From Microlunatus elymi (lineage in GTDB: Bacteria > Actinomycetota > Actinomycetes > Propionibacteriales > Propionibacteriaceae): a stretch of DNA of 64,000 nt. Shown here one piece after another: positions 24,124 through 32,161 of the stretch. The stretch lies in the NCBI RefSeq assembly GCF_007362775.1, contig NZ_CP041692.1:1364001-1428000 (forward strand). Direction: 5' to 3'. Position numbers and translations under genes: made by a program. The notes beneath the pieces are model-generated. The model saw nothing but the letters and a program-made list of their open reading frames with translations. It was not told where the DNA came from and searched no databases. Position 1 is the first letter of the stretch; every line of letters begins with the position of its first letter.

Positions 24124-25431
24124 ATGGCCGATCAAGCCCCAGCCCGACTCAGCGCCACCGAGACCGCGGCTCGACTCGGGGTCAAACCCGCAACCCTCTA
24201 CGCGTACGTGTCCCGCGGACTGCTCGGCCGGGAACGGGGCGCGCACGGCTCGACCTTCGACCCGATCGAGGTCGAACGGTTCGCGGCATCCCGGCGGCGC
24301 AACGGTGCCGACAACCCGGCCGTGTTGATCAAGGACGGTCGTCCGGCCGGCGGTCCACTGATGACGATCGACACCGACATCGCGTTGATCGAGGACGACC
24401 AGCTCTACTATCGCGGCAAGCCGGCGGCCGACCTGGCCAGAACAGCGACCTTCGAGTCGGTCTGCAGCTGGCTCTGGACCGGGCACTGGGATCCGACGTC
24501 GACCTTCCGTCCGCTGCCCGGAGCGCCGGCTGCCGTTCGGCCGGTGCTGCGGGCGTTGCCGGCCGGCGTCGGTCCGGCCGATCGGATCCGGGTCGTGGTC
24601 CCGGTGCTGGCTGGCATCGACCCGCTTCGAGATGTGCTGGAGCCGGCCGGTGTCGCGCATCGGGCGGGTGGCTTGATCAGTACCGCGGCTGCGGTGATCG
24701 GTGCCGAAGTTGATCATGATCTGCCCCGGGCCCCGGTCCTTCGACAGCCTCGGCACCCTGGGGATGGGGCGGTTCATCGGGTTGCGTCGGCGGGGTCGGT
24801 GGCGGAGATGTTGGTGGCCGCGCTGTCACCGGGTGGCAGCGTTGATCATGATCAGTTGGTCCGGATCGTCAACGCCACACTGATCCTGCTGGTGGATCAT
24901 GATCTTGCGGTGTCGACGCTGGCGGCCCGGGCGGCGGCCTCGGCCCGGGCCAACCCGTACGCGGTGGTGATCAGCGGTTTGGGCGCGCTGGATTCGGCGC
25001 TGCACGGCAACGCCAGCAGGGCCGCCCATCGGATGTTGACCGCGGTGGTTTCGGGTGAGCCGGCGCGTACGGTGGTCGCGAACAGGATCGCAACCGGTCG
25101 CGGCGGCGTACCCGGGTTCGGGCATCGGATCTACATCGAGGCCGACCCGCGCGCGGAACTGATCATGGAATCGCTGGCCGACCTGCCGGGCGCCGATTCG
25201 GCGCTGGCTGCCGCGGCAGCCGTGACCGAGGTCGTAGGTGATCATGGTGGTCCGTTCCGCAATGTTGATCTTGCTCTGGCCACGCTGGCGCTGGCTGCCG
25301 AGATGTCCGAGGAAGCCGGTGAGGTGATCTTCGCGCTGGCCAGGATCGGCGGCTGGATCGCTCACGCCATCGACGAGTATTCCCAACCACCGTTGCGATT
25401 GCGACCGGTAGGACGCTACATCGGCCCCTAG
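24124..25431 (+). CDS. Citrate synthase with N-terminal helix-turn-helix domain
   Basis: A 435-residue fusion. Residues about 8-60 form a MerR/excisionase-like helix-turn-helix (LSATETAARLGVKPATLYAYVSRGLLGRER, then FDPIEVERFAASRR). Residues about 80-430 are a citrate synthase fold with LVDHDLAVSTLAAR, GLGALDSALHGNASRA, GFGHRIYIEADPRAELI and a C-terminal IARIGGWIAHAIDEY-type segment. The active site has NVDLALATLAL where active enzymes have the catalytic aspartate region NVDF, so activity may be weak. ATG 24124 follows GGAAAG. Divergence from a second citrate synthase suggests a metabolite-sensing regulator derived from an enzyme. The gene is extremely rich in TGATCA words. Confidence 0.85.
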   Translation: MADQAPARLSATETAARLGVKPATLYAYVSRGLLGRERGAHGSTFDPIEVERFAASRRRNGADNPAVLIKDGRPAGGPLMTIDTDIALIEDDQLYYRGKPAADLARTATFESVCSWLWTGHWDPTSTFRPLPGAPAAVRPVLRALPAGVGPADRIRVVVPVLAGIDPLRDVLEPAGVAHRAGGLISTAAAVIGAEVDHDLPRAPVLRQPRHPGDGAVHRVASAGSVAEMLVAALSPGGSVDHDQLVRIVNATLILLVDHDLAVSTLAARAAASARANPYAVVISGLGALDSALHGNASRAAHRMLTAVVSGEPARTVVANRIATGRGGVPGFGHRIYIEADPRAELIMESLADLPGADSALAAAAAVTEVVGDHGGPFRNVDLALATLALAAEMSEEAGEVIFALARIGGWIAHAIDEYSQPPLRLRPVGRYIGP

Positions 25432-25600
25432 CCGGTCCGTCGACGTTACTCACGTGCCCGAGCGCTGATTCCGACCAGCAGACCGAACAACACAACGGCC
25501 AGCCACCGCCGGTCGGGGTGCCGCTGCTGGTGCGGCACGCCCGCGTCGTCCGGCTGACCGAGGTCGGGCTCGCGCTGGCATCCGGTAAGCCGGACTCAGC

Positions 25601-26647
25601 TCACACGGCATCCAGCAGGGCGAGTTGATCATCGGTCAGCTTGACGTCCAGCGTGCCCAACGCCTCATCCAGTTGATCAACCGAGCTGGCACCGAAGATC
25701 GGCAACATCGCGGCGCGGCGCGGAGCAAGATCATCCAGCGCGTGGGTGCTGGAGCCGTCGCGATAGGTGAAGTTGCTCTTCGGCCCAGCCAGCTGCCAGG
25801 CCATGATCACCTGATTGGCAGTGGCACCAAGATCATGAGCGATCCGATGCACCAGCCGAAGACGATCATGACTGCCCGGATGGTCATAGTAGGAACGAAA
25901 ATCCATCCAGGGACGGACGATCTGACCGCCCTGCTGAGGTGAGTACGTGGTGATCGTCAGGTCCGGCTCGGAGGCCGCGTAGTCGACCATCTCGCCGGTG
26001 ACCGCACTGCCGTCGGCGTAGCCGGGACGGGTCCAGTAGATCGAGTGTTCCTGTTCCCAGGCACCGAACTCCGGCCGGCCGTGTTTCAGACTGTGCGCCC
26101 GGGCCAGAGCCAGCCGCCAGGTCATCGTGTTGGACAGCCCCGGGATCGCGATCAATCCCTCCTCGGCCAGCGCGGAGAAGGTGTCGGCGATCTCCGTGAC
26201 GTCGCGTTCACGATCATCGACATGCCCGTAATAGACGCCGACCCGTTCGACGCCGAGGCGCTGCAGGCTGCCGGTGAGCTCACGGCGTACGACCTCGGGT
26301 GCCAGACCCTCGTAGTTGGTCGGCGGGATGCCGGACAGCGGACGGTCGCCGCTGAGCTTGCCCGCGCCGCACTTGGTGGCGATCACCACATCGTCGGCCG
26401 GCTTGCGGATGGCCAGCCAGCGACCGAGGACCCGTTCGCTGTCGCCGGCCCGGGTGCCGAGGGACTCCTCGGTCCACGCGCCGTAGTTGTTGGCGGTGTC
26501 GAAGAACCGGCCGCCGGCCTCGTAGTAGCGATCGAAGATCGCGAATGCGGTCTGCTCGTCGGTGCTGACGCCGAGATTCATGATGCCGAGACAGAGCGGG
26601 CTCACCTCGAGTCGGGTGTCGCCGCTGCGCAGAACTCTGGTTTCCAT
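25601..26647 (-). CDS. Aldo/keto reductase
   Basis: A 348-residue NADPH-dependent TIM-barrel oxidoreductase. The catalytic set is visible: Asp and Tyr in FDTANNYGAW, Lys in IATKCG, His in VYYGHVDD. Near the C-terminus FGASSVDQLDEALG is the usual nucleotide-binding segment. The substrate is unknown. ATG 26647 has TACGTT seven bases upstream (minus strand 26655-26660) and no Shine-Dalgarno, so it is probably leaderless. The divergent gene is a MocR-type regulator, and the shared dyad at 26668-26691 suggests it controls this reductase. Confidence 0.9.
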   Translation of the reverse strand: METRVLRSGDTRLEVSPLCLGIMNLGVSTDEQTAFAIFDRYYEAGGRFFDTANNYGAWTEESLGTRAGDSERVLGRWLAIRKPADDVVIATKCGAGKLSGDRPLSGIPPTNYEGLAPEVVRRELTGSLQRLGVERVGVYYGHVDDRERDVTEIADTFSALAEEGLIAIPGLSNTMTWRLALARAHSLKHGRPEFGAWEQEHSIYWTRPGYADGSAVTGEMVDYAASEPDLTITTYSPQQGGQIVRPWMDFRSYYDHPGSHDRLRLVHRIAHDLGATANQVIMAWQLAGPKSNFTYRDGSSTHALDDLAPRRAAMLPIFGASSVDQLDEALGTLDVKLTDDQLALLDAV

Positions 26648-26667
26648 GAGGACTAACGTAGGAGGAT

Positions 26668-26691
26668 ATTGGTCTGGACTGACAGGCCAAT
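26668..26691. promoter_or_regulatory. Dyad operator between aldo/keto reductase and mocR-type gene
   Basis: ATTGGTCTG (26668-26676) and CAGGCCAAT (26683-26691) are inverted copies with one mismatch in nine. The dyad lies immediately upstream of the reductase -10 element and 28 bp before the MocR gene start, the usual place for MocR control of a divergent target and of itself. Confidence 0.6.
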
Positions 26692-26718
26692 CCGATCACG
26701 AGAAACCGAGCCAATTCC

Positions 26719-28155
26719 ATGATCGAATCCATCGTGAACGTCGCCGGTCTGACGCTCGATCTCGGCTCGCCGGGGCAGCCGCTGATCCGGCGGTTGATGG
26801 CCGCGCTTCGAGACGGCGTCCGGGACGGCCGGCTGCCGGCCGGCACGGCGTTGCCGCCGAGCCGGACTCTGGCGACCGAGCTCGGCTGCTCCCGCTGGGT
26901 GGTGACCGAGGCGTACGGCCAACTGGTCGCCGAGGGATACCTGAACGCGGCGCAGGGGTCGGTGACCACGGTCCGCGCCCTCGGCGTGGCCGATGATCAT
27001 GGTCCGACGCGGCGTTCGCAACCTGATCGGCGGCCGCGTTTTGATCTTGCTCCCGGCGTCCCGGATCTGGCCGCGTTCCCGCGGGCTCGTTGGGCCGACT
27101 GCTATCGGCGAGCGGTGCTGGAACGAGAGACCGGGTTGCTCGGCGGCCGAAGCCTGCTGAGCACGATCGATGCGCGGTCGGTGATCACCGACTATCTGGT
27201 GCGCACGCGGCAGATCCGGGAGGATCCCAGCCAGCTCAATCTGAGCAGCGGCGCGACCGACGCGGTCGGCTGGCTGGCCCGGTTGCTGTCTGCCGGCGGA
27301 CATCGGCGGATCGCGGTCGAGGATCCGTCCTGGCCCGGGCTGCGTGACGCGGCTCGCCGCGCCGGGTTGCAGCTGGTGCCGATCGAGGTGGACGGTGACG
27401 GCCTGCGCGTTGATCAACTCGACGACCATCGAGTGCGAGCCGTGATCTGTACGCCGGCGCACCAATTCCCTACCGGGGTGGCGATGTCGGCCGATCGGCG
27501 GCTGGCGCTGATCGACTGGGCTCACCGGGTGGACGGCTTGATCATCGAGGACGACTACGACGCGGAGTTCCGTTACGACCGCCGGCCGGTCGCCAGTCTG
27601 CAGGGGATGGCACCGGATCGGGTGGTGCTGGTCGGTTCGGTGTCGAAGACGCTGTCGCCGGCTGTCGGCCTGGGCTGGACGGTCCTGCCGCAACAGTTGA
27701 TCATGAGGATCCTGTCCGAAGATCTCGAACTCCGCACGGGACCGTCGACCTTCACCATCGACGCGATGGCGGCCATGATCAGCGGCGGCTGGTACGAGCG
27801 GCACCTGCGGGCGATGCGGCTGACGTACCGGCGGCGGCGGGAGGCCCTGCTGGCAGCGCTCTTGGAGCTACTGCCCGAAGCGACGGTACGAGGCATGCCG
27901 GCCGGACTGCATGTCGTGGTCGATCTGCCCGCCGGCACCGACGTCGAAAACATCGTCGACCAGGCGGCACGGCGCGAGGTCGCGGTGGCCGGCATCGGTC
28001 GCTACCGACTTCGCTCGGATCCTGCGGAATCCTCACTGGTGTTGGGATTCGGCAACCTCCGCTCCGGCCGCGAACGGGACGCGGTCGAGATTCTGGCAGC
28101 GGTGATCAGCACCGCGGGATCGGGTGCCGGAGGGCGTGACCGGTCACGAGGATGA
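26719..28155 (+). CDS. MocR-type regulator (GntR HTH fused to aminotransferase-like domain)
   Basis: A 478-residue protein. Residues about 15-85 are a GntR winged helix (PLIRRLMAALRDGVRDGRLPAGTALPPSRTLATELGCSRW in outline). The rest is a fold-type I aminotransferase domain with the PLP-binding lysine in GSVSKTLSPAVGLGW and the YDAEFRYDR motif. Such proteins sense pyridoxal phosphate or an amine through PLP chemistry. No good Shine-Dalgarno precedes ATG 26719. The 3' end overlaps the convergent sigma-factor gene by 12 bases. Confidence 0.9.
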   Translation: MIESIVNVAGLTLDLGSPGQPLIRRLMAALRDGVRDGRLPAGTALPPSRTLATELGCSRWVVTEAYGQLVAEGYLNAAQGSVTTVRALGVADDHGPTRRSQPDRRPRFDLAPGVPDLAAFPRARWADCYRRAVLERETGLLGGRSLLSTIDARSVITDYLVRTRQIREDPSQLNLSSGATDAVGWLARLLSAGGHRRIAVEDPSWPGLRDAARRAGLQLVPIEVDGDGLRVDQLDDHRVRAVICTPAHQFPTGVAMSADRRLALIDWAHRVDGLIIEDDYDAEFRYDRRPVASLQGMAPDRVVLVGSVSKTLSPAVGLGWTVLPQQLIMRILSEDLELRTGPSTFTIDAMAAMISGGWYERHLRAMRLTYRRRREALLAALLELLPEATVRGMPAGLHVVVDLPAGTDVENIVDQAARREVAVAGIGRYRLRSDPAESSLVLGFGNLRSGRERDAVEILAAVISTAGSGAGGRDRSRG

Positions 28156-29301
28156 TCTGGCCGAGTTGAGCCGCGCTGCCCGCTTCGTCAGCTGATGCTG
28201 CTCGGCCACCGTGGTCGCACTCCGAGCAGCATCGGCGTACAACCGGGCGGCCTCGGAGAGGTTTCCGGCACGCTCTTGCAGATAGGCAGCCACGGCGGCG
28301 TAGCGAGGCAGCGACGGATCAAGATCATCAAGCGCTCGCAGACCCACCAATGGTCCGTCGACCTGACCGACCGCCACCGCGCGATTCAGCGCCACCACCG
28401 GTGAATCGGTCAACCTGAACAGTTCGTCGTACCAGTCGAGGATCTGCCGCCAGTCCGTCTCCGCCGAGTTCGCGGCGTCGTCGTGGAGGGCAGCAATCGC
28501 TGCCTGGGCTTGATATTCGCCGAGCTGATCACGAGCCAGCGCGTGCTGCAGGATCAGCACACCTTCTTCGATCAGCGTGGTATCCCAACGGGAACGATCT
28601 TGTTCGTCGAGCGGGACCAGTTCGCCGGCAGCGGTCCAGCGGGCGGCCCGGCGGGCGTCGGTGAGGAGCATCAGGGCGAGCAGTCCGTCCACCTCCGGAT
28701 CGTCGCCGGCCGCAGCCAACTGCCGGGTCAGCCGGATCGCCTCCAGCGCCAGATCGACCTCACCGGTGTGCCCTTCGCTGAAGATCAGATAGAGCACCCG
28801 GAGCACGGACTGCACCTCACCGGGACGGTCGAACCGTTCGCCGAGCAGATGGCGCTTGGCCCGACTGATCCGCTGCGCCATCGTCGTCTCGGGGACGAGG
28901 TAGGCGCGGGCGATCTGGGCCGTGGTCAGACCGCCGACGGCGCGCAGCGTGAGCGCAATCGCCGATGCCGGACTGAGCGAGGAATGGCAGCAGCGGCTGA
29001 GCAGCAGCAGGGTGTCGTCGGACTGCTCAGTCGGCCCCGTCGACGGCTGCTGGTGGTCCAGCACCTCGCGTCGGCGGCGCGCTGTCTCGGATCGCTGCTG
29101 ATCAACCAACTTGCGCCAGGCGACGGTGATCAGCCAGCCGCGTGGGTCGTCCGGCTGTCGGTCGGGCCAGTGTCGGGCCGCCTCGATCAGAGCCTCTTGG
29201 ACGGCGTCCTCGGCCACCGCGAAGTCTGCTCCGCGGCGGACGAGGACACCCAGCGTCTGCGGACCGAGCTCGCGCAGTTGCTCGGACAGTTCGGCATCCA
29301 T
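28144..29301 (-). CDS. ECF sigma factor, ECF42-type (SigJ-like with TPR-like tail)
   Basis: A 385-residue sigma factor. Region 2 is at residues about 10-75 (FAVAEDAVQEALIEAARHWP, DPRGWLITVAWRKLVDQ), region 4 at about 110-165 (LTTAQIARAYLVPETTMAQRISRAKR). The long C-terminal extension (about 170-385), with VALNRAVAVGQVDGP and YAAVAAYLQERAGN, is the TPR-like domain of ECF42 factors. These work without an anti-sigma factor and are paired with DGPF-domain proteins, and one lies just upstream in the same operon. Promoter specificity cannot be derived from this window. Confidence 0.9.
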   Translation of the reverse strand: MDAELSEQLRELGPQTLGVLVRRGADFAVAEDAVQEALIEAARHWPDRQPDDPRGWLITVAWRKLVDQQRSETARRRREVLDHQQPSTGPTEQSDDTLLLLSRCCHSSLSPASAIALTLRAVGGLTTAQIARAYLVPETTMAQRISRAKRHLLGERFDRPGEVQSVLRVLYLIFSEGHTGEVDLALEAIRLTRQLAAAGDDPEVDGLLALMLLTDARRAARWTAAGELVPLDEQDRSRWDTTLIEEGVLILQHALARDQLGEYQAQAAIAALHDDAANSAETDWRQILDWYDELFRLTDSPVVALNRAVAVGQVDGPLVGLRALDDLDPSLPRYAAVAAYLQERAGNLSEAARLYADAARSATTVAEQHQLTKRAARLNSARSSS

Positions 29302-29329
29302 CTGCTGCGTCTCCTCGGTAGGCTCGGGT

Positions 29330-29743
29330 TCAGCTGTCCTGGACCGGCGCCTCGGTCAGGAACGGCCGCACCTCGATCCATTCCTCCAGCGGCTTGCCAC
29401 CGGGCCCCGGCGCCGAGGACAGGAACGCCGCCGCCTCGTGCGCCCGTTCGGTCGAGTCGACGTCGATCACCATCCAGCCGGCGATCAGATCTTTGGTCTC
29501 GGCGAACGGCCCGTCGGTCACCGGCGGCTTGCCCTCACCGTCGTACCGGACGAAGGCGCCCTCCGGCGACAGCGCCTGCCCGTCCACGTACTCGCCGCGC
29601 TCGGCCAGCACATCGGCGACATGCTGCATGAATTCGAGGTGCGCGGTCACCTCCTCCGGCGTCCACTTGTCCATCGGCAATTCGGCATTCGGCCGCTGCT
29701 TCGGTCCGCCGCGGTAGTGCTTGAGCAGCAGGTACTTCGCCAT
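29330..29743 (-). CDS. DGPF/YCII-domain protein, ECF42 partner
   Basis: A 137-residue protein of the YCII-related family with the diagnostic TDGPFAETKDLIAGWMVIDVDS and the N-terminal MAKYLLLKHYRGG. DGPF proteins are the conserved genomic partners and probable targets of ECF42 sigma factors; their biochemical role is unknown. ATG 29743 is chosen because GGAGACGGAGA lies just upstream and the family starts MKYLLL. It precedes the sigma gene by 28 bases, so they form one operon. The 427-base region upstream holds several palindromes. Confidence 0.88.
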   Translation of the reverse strand: MAKYLLLKHYRGGPKQRPNAELPMDKWTPEEVTAHLEFMQHVADVLAERGEYVDGQALSPEGAFVRYDGEGKPPVTDGPFAETKDLIAGWMVIDVDSTERAHEAAAFLSSAPGPGGKPLEEWIEVRPFLTEAPVQDS

Positions 29744-29840
29744 GATCGTCTCCGTCTCCCTGGTTGATGCGGTCATTGTTGCCGCAGCTTCGAACTGGGA
29801 ACGGTGCGGGCAGCCGGTTCTCGACATCGAGATCGGGAGA

Positions 29841-29863
29841 ATTCGGAACCGTCCGTTCCGAAT
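29841..29863. promoter_or_regulatory. Perfect 9-bp dyad upstream of DGPF gene
   Basis: ATTCGGAAC and GTTCCGAAT are perfect inverted 9-bp arms around a 5-base centre. It lies about 100 bp upstream of the DGPF start, a good position for an operator or activator site. Confidence 0.5.
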
Positions 29864-30079
29864 CTGGTCACCGGACTCGGCGGTGTTCGGGTGGTCGTGC
29901 CGGGAGCGAGTGCGGCCGGCGTCGTGGTTCACGATCGAACTCGCCCACGGTCGGGGTGCGTTTGCGGTGGGGCGCGGTCGTACGGCCGCCCGGGTTGCCG
30001 AACGACGCCGGCAGTGCGGGTGCGGGTCGTAGTTGGAAGCACCGGTCACCGGACGGCGCCCTGGCTGCTGGTCAGAACT

Positions 30080-30150
30080 CAACTGTGGTTGGGAAACGAA
30101 CGCTCCGAGGCCAGCGATCATCGGTCAAACCCAACCATGGTTGGAAAACG
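30080..30150. promoter_or_regulatory. Two direct copies of a CAACNNTGGTTGG site
   Basis: CAACTGTGGTTGGGAAACG at 30080-30098 and CAACCATGGTTGGAAAACG at 30132-30150 match at 16 of 19 positions and are 52 bp apart, about five helical turns. The second contains the perfect 14-bp palindrome CCAACCATGGTTGG. They sit just after the ABC importer operon. Confidence 0.5.
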
Positions 30151-30170
30151 TACGGGGTTCTGCCTGCGGG

Positions 30171-30950
30171 TCAGCCGAGTTGGTCGGTCGGCTGCAGCCG
30201 GGGTACGTCGCTGAGCAGCCGCTGGGTGTATTCGTGCTGCGGGTTGAAGATCACCTGTTCGGCAGGTCCGTGTTCGACCAGCACCCCGTGCTCCATCACC
30301 AGCACCTGATCGGCGATGTAGCAAGCCTGGCCGATGTCGTGGGTGATGAAGAAGACGGTCATCCCGAGTTCCTGGCGCAGATCGGCCAGCACGTTGAGCA
30401 GGTTGACCCGCAGTGACGCATCCAGCATCGAGGTCGCCTCGTCGGCAATCAGCAGCCGGGGCTGCATCATCAGCGCCCGGGCGATCATGATCCGCTGCCG
30501 CTGCCCGCCGGACAGCTCGTGGGCGTAGCGATTCAGGACCTGAGAATCCATCCCGACATGCGCCAGCGACTCCTCCATCCGTTTCCGCCCGACCGCAGCG
30601 TCCTTGACCAGCTTCAGCGACCGGTTCAGCATCGTCCGTACCGTGAAGAACTGGTTATAGGCGCTGAACGGGTCCTGGAACACCGCCTGTACGTTGCGCC
30701 AGTAGTCGGCGCGCTCGCGGCCGCGGGTGTTGGTGATGTCCCTGCCGTCGAAGGTCAACGTGCCGGAGCTGACGTTCATCAGCCGCAGCATCAACCGAGC
30801 CATCGTCGACTTGCCGGAGCCGCTCTCGCCGACCAGCGTGGTGACGGTGCCGGGCTGGATCTCGAACGAGACGTTCTTGACCGCCTGCACCGCGTTGTTG
30901 CCGCGGCCGAACGTCTTGCAGACGTCATCGACGGTGAACAGTGCGCTCAT
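30171..30950 (-). CDS. Oligopeptide-type ABC transporter, ATP-binding protein (OppF-like)
   Basis: A 259-residue ATPase of the dipeptide/oligopeptide importer class. Walker A GESGSGKST at about residues 40-48, Q-loop QDPFSAYNQ, signature LSGGQRQR, Walker B LLIADEATSMLD and the H-loop ITHD are all present. It starts at ATG 30950, overlapping the upstream ATPase stop by four bases. It lacks the C-terminal oligopeptide extension with cysteines seen in its partner. Last gene of a five-gene operon read leftward from 36005. Confidence 0.9.
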   Translation of the reverse strand: MSALFTVDDVCKTFGRGNNAVQAVKNVSFEIQPGTVTTLVGESGSGKSTMARLMLRLMNVSSGTLTFDGRDITNTRGRERADYWRNVQAVFQDPFSAYNQFFTVRTMLNRSLKLVKDAAVGRKRMEESLAHVGMDSQVLNRYAHELSGGQRQRIMIARALMMQPRLLIADEATSMLDASLRVNLLNVLADLRQELGMTVFFITHDIGQACYIADQVLVMEHGVLVEHGPAEQVIFNPQHEYTQRLLSDVPRLQPTDQLG

Positions 30951-32161
30951 TCTCGATCTCCGTCCCGATCCTGGTTGCCGCCGCTCGACGGGGCCAGCTT
31001 GCTCAGATCGCCCAACTCGACCAGGTCCCCGGCGGCCGCGTCGGCGCCGACGGCCTCGGTGGCGATCAGTTCCTCGGTGTCGATATTGGTGTGGGCCGAC
31101 AGCTTGTCCATCGGCATCGGCACGTCGGGATTCTTCGCCGTCCAGAAGCAGTCGGCGTAAACCAGGTCGTTGCCGACGTGCGGCGGATCCTCGGCCGAGC
31201 ACTCTTCCATGGCCAGCGCGCAGCGGGGGTGGAAGCGGCAGCCGGTCGGGGGGTTGGCCAGATTGGGCGGCGCGCCGGGGATGCCGAACACGCGCCGCGT
31301 GCGGATCTGCGGATCCGGGGTCAGCACCGCATTCAGCAGCGACGCCGAGTACGGATGCCGCGGGTTCTCGACGATGTCGTCGGCCGGCGCGATCTCGGCG
31401 ATCCGACCGGCGTACATCACCGCGATCCGGTCGGCCACCTCGTGCAACACCGGCAGGTCGTGGGTGATGAAGATGACCCCGGACATGATCTTGGCATCCA
31501 ACATCTGCTTCAGCATCTCGATCAGCTGCTTCTGCGACGACACGTCCAGAGCCGAGGTCGGTTCGTCGGCGATCAGCAGCCGTGGATTGAGCAGGGTCGA
31601 GATGATCGTGATCACCCGCTGCCGCATGCCCCCGGACAGCTGGTGCGGGTAGGCGTCGAGCACCCGGGGCGGCAGCCCGAGGGATTCGATCCGGTCCCGG
31701 GCCCGGTCCAGCGCATCGTTGCGGGCGACCCGCCCGTGGGCCTTCATCACGTCGATCACCAGGCTGCTGACCTTCATGGTCGGGCTGATCGAGTTCATCG
31801 CGCCCTGCGGCAGCAAAGAGACCACCGAGCCACGCCAGGTGCGGGGCACCTTGTGGCCCTGGCCGATCTGCTGCACCTTGCCGTCGATCTCGATCGCGCC
31901 GGCCCGGACGTAGAGCGGCGGGCGGGCGTTCAGCGACAGCACCGAGCCGAGCGTGGTCTTGCCGCAACCGGATTCACCGGCGATGCCGAGGATCTCGCCC
32001 TCGTCGATGTGGACGCTGACGTCGTCCAGCGCCACCACGTCGCGACCGAAGCCGCCGTAGGCAGCGGTCAGGTTGGTGGCGTTGAGCAGTCGGTTGCTGC
32101 CCGCGCTCGCCCGTGATTCGTACGAACCCCACACGTCGTCATCGGTCAGTTGTCCGGTCAT
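30947..32161 (-). CDS. Oligopeptide-type ABC transporter, ATP-binding protein (OppD-like)
   Basis: A 404-residue ATPase. Walker A GESGCGKTT (about residues 60-68), signature LSGGMRQR, Walker B LLIADEPTSALD, H-loop ITHD, then the oligopeptide/dipeptide C-terminal extension with GAPPNLANPPTGCRFHPRCALAMEEC, whose cysteines resemble the Fe-S motif of this subfamily. An extra acidic C-terminal tail of about 80 residues follows. ATG 32161 overlaps the permease stop. It pairs with the second ATPase to power the importer. Confidence 0.9.
   Translation of the reverse strand: MTGQLTDDDVWGSYESRASAGSNRLLNATNLTAAYGGFGRDVVALDDVSVHIDEGEILGIAGESGCGKTTLGSVLSLNARPPLYVRAGAIEIDGKVQQIGQGHKVPRTWRGSVVSLLPQGAMNSISPTMKVSSLVIDVMKAHGRVARNDALDRARDRIESLGLPPRVLDAYPHQLSGGMRQRVITIISTLLNPRLLIADEPTSALDVSSQKQLIEMLKQMLDAKIMSGVIFITHDLPVLHEVADRIAVMYAGRIAEIAPADDIVENPRHPYSASLLNAVLTPDPQIRTRRVFGIPGAPPNLANPPTGCRFHPRCALAMEECSAEDPPHVGNDLVYADCFWTAKNPDVPMPMDKLSAHTNIDTEELIATEAVGADAAAGDLVELGDLSKLAPSSGGNQDRDGDRE

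Larger units (their letters stand above)
29744..30170. other. 427-base gene-free region upstream of the DGPF-sigma operon
   Basis: No supportable gene lies here. It contains a 23-bp dyad at 29841-29863, a pair of CAACNNTGGTTGG sites at 30080 and 30132, and runs of GC-rich sequence with frames open by composition only. It is bounded on the right by the stop of the ABC importer operon, so it holds both that operon's terminator region and the DGPF promoter. Confidence 0.6.

Noticed and set aside
25432-25600. Short minus-strand frame with a C-terminal hydrophobic segment (LAVVLFGLLVG)
   Set aside because: No start codon with a ribosome site or -10 element; only about 45 codons follow an in-frame stop. 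It may be a decayed gene end but cannot be supported.
30951-31967. Upstream extension of the second importer ATPase over the first one
   Set aside because: It is the out-of-frame reading of the OppD-like gene; the real start is ATG 30950 with a four-base overlap.
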